From an uncultured Mesorhizobium sp. (GTDB taxonomy: Bacteria > Pseudomonadota > Alphaproteobacteria > Rhizobiales > Rhizobiaceae): a stretch of 5,629 bases of DNA. A program made the translations under genes and the position numbers. A model generated the notes under the pieces. That model ran no database searches. It was given only the letters and a program-made list of their open reading frames with translations, and had not been told where the DNA came from. Positions 1 to 4,410 of the stretch are shown in pieces. The DNA lies in the NCBI GenBank assembly GCA_950071955.1, contig CATMOC010000280.1, positions 1 to 5,629 of the forward strand, read 5' to 3'. Every line of letters begins with the position of its first letter. The first letter of the stretch is position 1.

Positions 1-2
1 GC

Positions 3-95
3 TCGACGAACATGTCGCCGTCGGAACTTACCCCGGAGAAATCCATGACACAGGTGCGTCGTGACATCGGCGTTGCAAGGGAGCAGGTGCGATGA
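3..95 (+). CDS. 3' end of an upstream gene, possibly a YqjE/holin-like membrane protein (partial)
   Basis: An open frame enters from the left edge and ends at the TGA at 93-95. The visible tail of about 30 residues is polar and charged and ends TQVRRDIGVAREQVR. No domain can be recognised in so short a piece. The stop overlaps the start of the following DUF3618 gene in an ATGA arrangement, so the two genes are almost certainly translationally coupled in one operon. In Hyphomicrobiales, DUF3618 genes commonly follow a small 'phage holin family' (DUF1469/YqjE-like) gene, and a charged helical tail of this kind fits such a protein. The family assignment is therefore contextual. The frame itself is supported by the coupling and by the lack of another way to use this region. 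An in-frame ATG occurs at 12 and another at 45, but nothing suggests that the gene starts at either. Confidence 0.6.
   Translation, partial: STNMSPSELTPEKSMTQVRRDIGVAREQVR
78..83 (+). promoter_or_regulatory. Ribosome binding site of the DUF3618 gene
   Basis: AGGGAG lies 8 bases before the ATG at 92, inside the last codons of the upstream frame. It supports the 92 start and the coupled reading with the preceding gene. Confidence 0.7.
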
Positions 96-1222
96 CATCC
101 TCAAGCGAACATGAGCGCCACGCCGAAGAGGTGCGCGCCAAGATGGCCGGAACAGCCGAAGAAATCCGCGAGCGCATGGCGCCTGGCCAGCTCTTCGAGG
201 AAGCGCTCCACTTCATACGTGATTCGAACGGCTCGGCCGCGGTCTCCAATCTCGGTCGCCAGGTGCGGGACAACCCGCTGGCACTCGCGCTGATCGGCGC
301 AGGCGTCGCCTGGCTGTTCGCAGGTCCGCGTCCGGTGCGCCGCGAATACTATCCCTATCCGGACGATCGCCTGGGCTACGAGGACGATCTTTATCCCTAT
401 CCGGACACGGCGACCGCCGACGTTACCGGCTATCCCGCGGGATATCCATATGATGACGACGCTACGCGCGCCGAAGGCGTAGGCTACGTCGAGCGCGACG
501 GCAGCAGCGGTAGTTCCTGGAAAGACCTGACTGGCGCTGCCAAGGACAAGGTAGGCGGCGTTGCCGCAGACGCCTCCAGCCGCGTCGGCAGTACTGCCTC
601 CTCGGTATCCGCCTCGGCAAAGAACGCTGCCTCGGGCGTGGCCCATGCAGCGGGTAGCGCTGCCGAAACCGCGAGCCGGATGGCGTCTCGCGCCAGCAGC
701 TACGCCGCGGATACCGCCCGCGAAGGCGGCCGCTACGCCAACTCCGCCGTGCGCGGCGCGGGGCGCTACGCTTCAGACGCTGGGGAATATGCCAGCCGCG
801 GCGCAAGCCAGGCCCGTGACGGCTTCATGACGGTGCTCGACCGCGAGCCGCTGGTCATCGGAGCGATAGGCCTGGCGGTCGGGGCTGCGGTCGGCGCAAT
901 GCTTCCCAGCACCCGCATCGAGGACGAGACCTTCGGCAAGACCCGCGACGAGTTGCGCGACGAGGCCGAGCGTCGTCTGAAGCGCGGCTACGAGGACGCC
1001 AAGGACGTGGCCGCCAAGAGCTACGCCGCCGCCAAGTCCTCGGCAGACGATGAAGGCCTGATGCCGAAGGACGGCAGGTCGGTCGCCGAGAAGGTCGAAA
1101 CCGTGGCCGCGGCGGCTGCCAAGACCGCGAAGGATTCGGCCATGGAGAAGGTGGGCGCATCGAGCACCTCGTCAACTTCGGGGACGAGCACGCCCGCAAG
1201 CCCCATCGGCAAGCCGATCTGA
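92..1222 (+). CDS. DUF3618 / ElaB-YqjD-like membrane protein with low-complexity Ala/Ser helical region
   Basis: A 376-residue protein. Residues 1-80 match the DUF3618 pattern: a charged helix (about 6-30), a PGQLFEEALHFIR segment, then NLGRQVRDNPLALALIG, leading into a hydrophobic segment at about 63-77. A linker rich in Tyr, Pro and Asp follows (about 85-122), containing YPYPD twice. Residues 140-245 are Ala/Ser/Gly-rich with regular Lys, Arg and Tyr, resembling an amphipathic LEA- or apolipoprotein-like helix. A second hydrophobic segment (253-271), preceded by DREP, resembles the C-terminal membrane motif of ElaB/YqjD. The tail (277-376) is again charged and Ala-rich and ends in a Ser/Thr/Pro stretch. 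Family members are annotated as DUF3618 or 'nutrient deprivation-induced' proteins and have no established biochemical role. An inner-membrane, stress-related, possibly ribosome- or envelope-associated role is inference. The gene is coupled to the upstream frame and ends before a strong terminator. Confidence 0.85.
   Translation: MTSSSEHERHAEEVRAKMAGTAEEIRERMAPGQLFEEALHFIRDSNGSAAVSNLGRQVRDNPLALALIGAGVAWLFAGPRPVRREYYPYPDDRLGYEDDLYPYPDTATADVTGYPAGYPYDDDATRAEGVGYVERDGSSGSSWKDLTGAAKDKVGGVAADASSRVGSTASSVSASAKNAASGVAHAAGSAAETASRMASRASSYAADTAREGGRYANSAVRGAGRYASDAGEYASRGASQARDGFMTVLDREPLVIGAIGLAVGAAVGAMLPSTRIEDETFGKTRDELRDEAERRLKRGYEDAKDVAAKSYAAAKSSADDEGLMPKDGRSVAEKVETVAAAAAKTAKDSAMEKVGASSTSSTSGTSTPASPIGKPI
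350..406 (+). repeat. 15-base direct repeat encoding YPYPD
   Basis: TATCCCTATCCGGAC occurs at 350-364 and again at 392-406, offset by 42 bases (14 codons), so both copies are read in frame as YPYPD. A third, degenerate Tyr-Pro-Asp cluster follows at about 431-459. The identity at DNA level suggests a recent small internal duplication in the linker. Confidence 0.8.
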
Positions 1223-1248
1223 TGCTCAAGCCAGATCGCAACTAAAAT

Positions 1249-1279
1249 GACCCCGCCCTCACGGGCGGGGTCTTCTTTT
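1249..1279. terminator. Bidirectional rho-independent terminator between convergent genes
   Basis: A perfect 10-bp stem, GACCCCGCCC (1249-1258) with GGGCGGGGTC (1263-1272), closes a TCAC loop and is followed by TTCTTTT (1273-1279) on the + strand. On the - strand the same stem is followed by ATTTTAG, a shorter U tract. It lies 26 bases after the DUF3618 stop. It also stands downstream of the convergent ctaG-like gene, though about 170 bases from that stop. It probably ends both transcripts, more efficiently on the + strand. Confidence 0.92.
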
Positions 1280-1401
1280 GCGCGGCTTCAAGCCGGGGCT
1301 GTGCCGGTGCGGTCAACAGGGGTTGCGTCAGCGCGATGCACACCGCCGCCCCTTGACCGAACGAGTGGGCGAACATCCTCGCCAGAGTCCCTGCGAAGAT
1401 G

Positions 1402-1419
1402 CCGCCCGCAGGAGGGCGG
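1402..1419. other. Weak inverted repeat after the ctaG-like gene
   Basis: CCGCCC (1402-1407) pairs with GGGCGG (1414-1419) across a six-base loop, 25 bases past the stop of the ctaG-like gene. There is no T tract on either strand, so a terminator role is not supported. It could be a 3'-end stabilising hairpin or chance in GC-rich DNA. Confidence 0.3.
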
Positions 1420-1444
1420 AGCGACATCAGCGAACGATCACAGT

Positions 1445-2107
1445 TCACTCCCTGAGAAGTCTGAATGCCAGGACGATGCCTCCGAAGAGGTAAGGGAGCC
1501 CTCCGAAGACCGCCATCAGCGCGCCGCCCAGCCTCTGGTCCTCCAGCGGCTCGAAGCCCCATGCACCGAGGCAGTACATGGGAGCATAAATGAGGTCCGG
1601 CGCCAGGGAGAGCAGGATACCGAGCATCGCCATGTGCATGAAGGTGAACATCATGGCGAGCACGCCGATGCCGGCCGAGGCGCGCGACGCACCCGCAAAG
1701 CTGACCGTCCAGATGCCGAGGCCGGCGGCGAGGAAGCTCAACTGCTGCGCGACGAACACCGGATCGCGCGCCGCTGCCGCCTCGTGAGCGGCAGGCGCGT
1801 GCCAGCCCCACACGACGATCAGTTCGAACAGCGATGCAGCCACCGCCAGCAGGAGCGGCCGGCTCGATCCGGCCAACGGTTTCCCGAGATTGAGCAGCCC
1901 CACCGCGATCAGCGGCGCCGCGACCACCGTGACGCCGAGGTGAAGGATCATGTGAGGCGAGAACGCACGCCGGCTCATTCCGGGGAGCGGCGACAGCCAG
2001 AGCGCGCAGAGAATGAGGATGCCGGTGGCGAGCGCCGCAATTGCCCAGGACCGCCGTCGCGCAATCCGAAAGCCGCCCTGCTCAGGGGCGATGTATCGCC
2101 CTGACAC
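1445..2107 (-). CDS. CtaG-like (caa3-type) cytochrome c oxidase assembly protein
   Basis: A 220-residue polytopic membrane protein of the caa3_CtaG family, whose members help assemble haem-copper cytochrome oxidases and are thought to act in copper delivery. Family hallmarks are visible: SPHMILHLG (50-58, His52 and His56), WGWHAP (100-105, His103), His108, FTFMHMAMLG (154-163, His158) and PLEDQRLGGALM (187-198). About six membrane segments can be seen, near 22-39, 52-73, 83-101, 117-137, 146-168 and 193-216. It is somewhat shorter than Bacillus CtaG, as is usual for proteobacterial members. The start is a GTG (2105-2107), because an in-frame TGA at 2126-2128 leaves no better upstream choice; a GGGGAAG lies about 9 bases before it. 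It follows the PLD gene by 121 bases on the same strand, with no terminator between, so co-transcription is likely. No oxidase subunit gene is visible nearby, so it is an orphan within this window. This gene is distinct from the unrelated Cox11-type CtaG, so I give no symbol. Confidence 0.88.
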   Translation of the reverse strand: MSGRYIAPEQGGFRIARRRSWAIAALATGILILCALWLSPLPGMSRRAFSPHMILHLGVTVVAAPLIAVGLLNLGKPLAGSSRPLLLAVAASLFELIVVWGWHAPAAHEAAAARDPVFVAQQLSFLAAGLGIWTVSFAGASRASAGIGVLAMMFTFMHMAMLGILLSLAPDLIYAPMYCLGAWGFEPLEDQRLGGALMAVFGGLPYLFGGIVLAFRLLRE

Positions 2108-2125
2108 CTTACCGCGCTTCCCCGA

Positions 2126-2209
2126 TCATCCGCCAGGCCATCGCGGCTGCCAATCAGCATCCAGGCGGTCGCCAAGGCTGATTTGCGCTGGCTCCGGCGC
2201 GACGTTCAT
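2126..2209 (-). CDS. Possible 27-residue leader ORF before the ctaG-like gene
   Basis: A short ATG-started frame of 27 codons lies wholly in the gap between the PLD stop and the ctaG-like start. It is in the same frame as ctaG and ends 18 bases before its GTG. The peptide begins MNVAPEPAQISLGDRLDADW and ends in a Trp/Pro/Gly-rich tail. It has no recognised domain and only a weak upstream purine stretch. It might be a translated leader, the remnant of a longer N-terminal extension cut off by the TGA, or chance. I consider chance the most likely. Confidence 0.2.
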   Translation of the reverse strand: MNVAPEPAQISLGDRLDADWQPRWPGG

Positions 2210-2228
2210 GGTCCCGCGCCTCGACGCG

Positions 2229-3689
2229 TCACCGGAGGAACCCGGCATGCATGCGCAGGTTCGCCATCAGTGATTTCAGCATCTTCGGCGGCTGCTCTGG
2301 GTCGAGGAAATCGCTGTCGGCCAGTTCTTCCTCGACGGCATTGATCTCTTCGGGTTCGAATGGACAGAGCGTTCGTCCTTCGCCGCGCAGGGTCTCGATC
2401 GTTGCGATCAGCGACCCCCCGCATTGCTCGCGCGTCTCCCGCACCTCGACGGGATCGGCGCCGAGATGCTCGGCAACGAGATCGTGGCAGACGTCGAGAA
2501 TCTTCTCGCGCAGCGGGGCAGCATCTTCGGTCAACTCGATCACGAGATCCGATTCCGTGTCGAAGCCCATCGAGCGGTTGTTGAGATTGGACGAGCCGAT
2601 CTTGAAGAAGCGGTCGTCGACGATCAGTATCTTGGCGTGGACGTAGATCGGCCGGCCGGCATCGGTCACCGGGGTGTAAATCCGGAAGCGGTCGCCGTAG
2701 CGGCTTTTCTTCACCTTCCGCAGCATCTTGAACCGTGCCGAATCCATCACCTCCGCTTCGAGAAATCCGTCGGCCGATTCCGGGTTCACGACGATGATCT
2801 CGGGGCCGTCGTCTTCTTCGAGCCTGGCCGCGATCGCTTCCGTTATCGCCCGGGAAGCGAAGTACTGGCTTTCGCAATAGATTGTCTTGCGGGCGCTGGA
2901 AATCGCGTCGAGATAGAGCTTCTCGATCTCGGACACCTGCTCGGCCTCGCCGTATTCGGGGATCGTTCGTGCGACCGCGACCTTCACGTCGGTGAAGGTC
3001 GGCTTCACGTCCTCCGGCCACACCGGAGAGAGCGGTGGAGGTGGCTCGAGTTGCACGCCAGTCGCCCTCTTCCAGCGGTCGCGTGCGAGTTCGCCGAGGG
3101 CGGCGGCCGCATCGCCGTCGACCGCGGCGGTCGCATCGTGCCAGGGTCCGTAGCTCGAACCGCCGGGCCTCTTGCGCCGGTCATCCTCGTCAAGGTGGGC
3201 GCGCGTGTCCCAGCGGTCGCTCGTCATGTCGATCCCTCCGCAGAAGGCCAGCACGTCGTCCACGACGACGACCTTCTGGTGATGCGCGGCTCCGGGCGGG
3301 TGCATCCGGTCGAGCTTGAAACTCAGGCGCTTGCTGGTGGTCAAGCCCAGAATGGCGAAGGGGGTCGTGCCCCGTCCCAGCGAATAGACCGTGCCGAGAT
3401 CCCACTTGAGGACGTAGACGCGCAGTTCCGGCCTTTCCTTGACAAGCCAGCGGAGGAAGCCGCCGAGCTTGTTCGGCCCCTCGAGCGTACTGCCTTCGGG
3501 CTCGAACTTGATCCGGGTGTCGAAATCCCATCCGATGAGATAGATCGAGTGCCGCGCGGAGAGGAAGGCCTCCTTGACCGCCTTGAAATATCCCGCAGCG
3601 TCGACGAGAAGGGCGAAGCGGTCGGCGTGATCGATCCGCCAGCAGTTGCGTCCCGGTTTCAGCATTGGTTCCGTTTTTTCAAATGCCAT
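2229..3689 (-). CDS. Phospholipase D / cardiolipin synthase-like protein (two HKD motifs)
   Basis: A 486-residue PLD-superfamily protein. Both catalytic motifs are intact: HQKVVVVD at residues 137-144 (bases 3258-3281), followed by CGGIDMTSDRW, and HAKILIVD at 351-358 (2616-2639), followed by GSSNLNNRSMGFDTES. Such enzymes use a phosphohistidine intermediate to hydrolyse or transfer phosphatidyl groups. Here the substrate is probably a membrane phospholipid, but this is not shown by the sequence. The N-terminus (MLKPGRNCWRI, then YLIGWDFDTR) matches a group of bacterial PLD proteins that often carry a C-terminal VTT/SNARE-associated membrane domain. That domain is absent here: the protein ends about 130 residues after HKD2 with an acidic segment (about 445-468) and a basic tail. 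No signal peptide or membrane segment is evident, so it is probably cytoplasmic or peripheral. The start is the ATG at 3687-3689, with AGGGGA just upstream. The frame stays open into the YetF region, but that extension has no PLD features and opposes better coding evidence. Confidence 0.9.
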   Translation of the reverse strand: MAFEKTEPMLKPGRNCWRIDHADRFALLVDAAGYFKAVKEAFLSARHSIYLIGWDFDTRIKFEPEGSTLEGPNKLGGFLRWLVKERPELRVYVLKWDLGTVYSLGRGTTPFAILGLTTSKRLSFKLDRMHPPGAAHHQKVVVVDDVLAFCGGIDMTSDRWDTRAHLDEDDRRKRPGGSSYGPWHDATAAVDGDAAAALGELARDRWKRATGVQLEPPPPLSPVWPEDVKPTFTDVKVAVARTIPEYGEAEQVSEIEKLYLDAISSARKTIYCESQYFASRAITEAIAARLEEDDGPEIIVVNPESADGFLEAEVMDSARFKMLRKVKKSRYGDRFRIYTPVTDAGRPIYVHAKILIVDDRFFKIGSSNLNNRSMGFDTESDLVIELTEDAAPLREKILDVCHDLVAEHLGADPVEVRETREQCGGSLIATIETLRGEGRTLCPFEPEEINAVEEELADSDFLDPEQPPKMLKSLMANLRMHAGFLR

Positions 3690-3693
3690 GTTT

Positions 3694-3699
3694 TCCCCT
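3694..3699 (-). promoter_or_regulatory. Ribosome binding site of the PLD gene
   Basis: AGGGGA on the - strand lies 4 bases before the ATG at 3687-3689. It fixes the start of the PLD gene within a frame that is open for a further 640 bases upstream. Confidence 0.65.
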
Positions 3700-3713
3700 G
3701 CCGACCCGCTCAC

Positions 3714-3738
3714 AACAGCGGATGGACATATGTGTTCC
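3714..3738 (-). promoter_or_regulatory. Candidate EcfG (general stress sigma factor) promoter of the PLD gene
   Basis: On the - strand GGAAC (3738-3734) is followed after 16 bases by TGTT (3717-3714). The alphaproteobacterial EcfG/RpoE2 consensus is GGAAC-N16/17-cGTT. The match is full except for the weak first base of the -10 element. The predicted transcription start falls about 18 bases before the PLD start codon, leaving room for the AGGGGA ribosome binding site. It sits in the only sizeable gap between the YetF and PLD genes. If functional, it would place PLD, and perhaps the downstream ctaG-like gene, in the PhyR-NepR-EcfG stress regulon. Confidence 0.6.
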
Positions 3739-3749
3739 CTGACAGGAAC
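3734..3749. repeat. Inverted repeat overlapping the -35 element
   Basis: GTTCC (3734-3738) and GGAAC (3745-3749) form a 5-bp inverted repeat around a 6-base centre. One arm is the -35 element of the candidate EcfG promoter. The arms could be a protein-binding dyad, but the repeat is short. Confidence 0.4.
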
Positions 3750-3832
3750 CAAACATGCCTTTCGGGCGGTAAACGCGGTTTTGCCTGCCTCGTTGCATGG
3801 TCCGACCTCCGAGAGATACCAGATCCCGATCG

Positions 3833-4309
3833 TCAGCGGATGACGCTGATGGAGCCGTCGCTCTCGAGGATGACGGCGCTGGTGTCCTCGACTTCGCGGC
3901 CGCCATTCGCGCGGATGGCGCTTTCGACCTCCTCCTCGGTCACCCGCTCCTGCTTCATCGCGTTCCGGCAGAACTCTCCGTTGCGCGCAAGCAGGGACGG
4001 TTGCGAGCGGACCACGCGGGCGAAGCCGCTCCAGCGGACCGAGGTGAACGCCACGAGATACTGCATGAGGATCAGAAGCCCCAGCGCGGAGGCGCCTTCG
4101 GCCAGCGCGATGCTCTCCTGCAGCAGGATGGCCGAAAGGGTCGAACCGAGGGCGACGGTGACCACCAGGTCGAAGGCGTTGAGCTTCGCCAGCGTCCGCT
4201 TGCCGGAGATGCGCAGGAAGCAGACGAGGCAGATGTAGGCGAGCAGGCCCACGAAGAGCGTGCGCACGATACCTTCCCAGTCCTGGAAAAGCATGTTCCC
4301 CCAATCCAT
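3833..4309 (-). CDS. YetF/DUF421 domain membrane protein
   Basis: A 158-residue protein of the YetF (DUF421) family, which has no firmly established function; some members are linked to sporulation or envelope stress. Three N-terminal membrane segments are visible (about 15-33, 46-63 and 72-89). The family signature LRISGKRTLAKLNAFDLVV runs from 32 to 50, followed by TVALGST. The C-terminal soluble domain (about 100-158) has the expected QPSLLARNGEFCRNAMKQERVTEEEV-type arrangement, here at 103-128, and closes with a beta-rich segment containing SAVILESDGSISVI. The length is typical of the short family members. The ATG at 4307-4309 has an AGGAGA seven bases upstream (4317-4322). The gene lies just behind the terminator of the PRC-barrel gene and 143 bases before the PLD gene on the same strand, with no clear terminator after it. 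Confidence 0.9.
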   Translation of the reverse strand: MDWGNMLFQDWEGIVRTLFVGLLAYICLVCFLRISGKRTLAKLNAFDLVVTVALGSTLSAILLQESIALAEGASALGLLILMQYLVAFTSVRWSGFARVVRSQPSLLARNGEFCRNAMKQERVTEEEVESAIRANGGREVEDTSAVILESDGSISVIR

Positions 4310-4316
4310 TTCTATC

Positions 4317-4322
4317 TCTCCT
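4317..4322 (-). promoter_or_regulatory. Ribosome binding site of the YetF/DUF421 gene
   Basis: AGGAGA on the - strand, seven bases before the ATG at 4307-4309. This near-ideal site supports that start against the longer frame open on the same strand. Confidence 0.75.
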
Positions 4323-4348
4323 GTCAGGCAATGCGCGAGCGCACCGGT

Positions 4349-4381
4349 AAAAGGAAACCGGAGGCCGAGGTGGCCTCCGGT
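4349..4381 (-). terminator. Rho-independent terminator of the PRC-barrel gene
   Basis: A perfect 10-bp stem, ACCGGAGGCC on the - strand (4381-4372) with GGCCTCCGGT (4366-4357), closes a 5-base loop and runs into TTCCTTTTAC on the - strand. It lies 30 bases after the PRC-barrel stop and ends about 40 bases before the YetF start codon, which separates the two genes transcriptionally. Confidence 0.88.
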
Positions 4382-4410
4382 CGGAGTTTTCGATCAGTCA
4401 GGCGGGCACA

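Noticed and set aside
1283..1295. Small inverted repeat CGGCTTCAAGCCG next to the convergent terminator
   Set aside because: A four-base-pair stem with a five-base loop is expected by chance at this GC content and has no T tract.
1242..1427. A 61-codon - strand frame with a hydrophobic middle, downstream of the ctaG-like gene
   Set aside because: It reads completely through the terminator stem and ends inside its flank, has no good ribosome binding site and contains no recognisable family.
1247..2104. A 285-codon + strand frame opposite the ctaG-like gene
   Set aside because: It begins inside the terminator hairpin and its product is a highly charged Arg/Glu/His-rich sequence without a domain; it is a shadow of the membrane protein on the other strand.
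2424..4238. A 604-codon open frame on the + strand, antisense to the PLD and YetF genes
   Set aside because: It lies opposite two genes with clear family motifs. Its product shows no domain and has the His/Arg/Asp-rich composition typical of antisense frames in GC-rich DNA.
3690..4331. N-terminal extension of the PLD frame by about 214 codons to a TTG at 4331
   Set aside because: The extension overlaps the YetF gene in another frame, has no PLD features and lacks a ribosome binding site. The ATG at 3689 has both a ribosome binding site and a plausible promoter.
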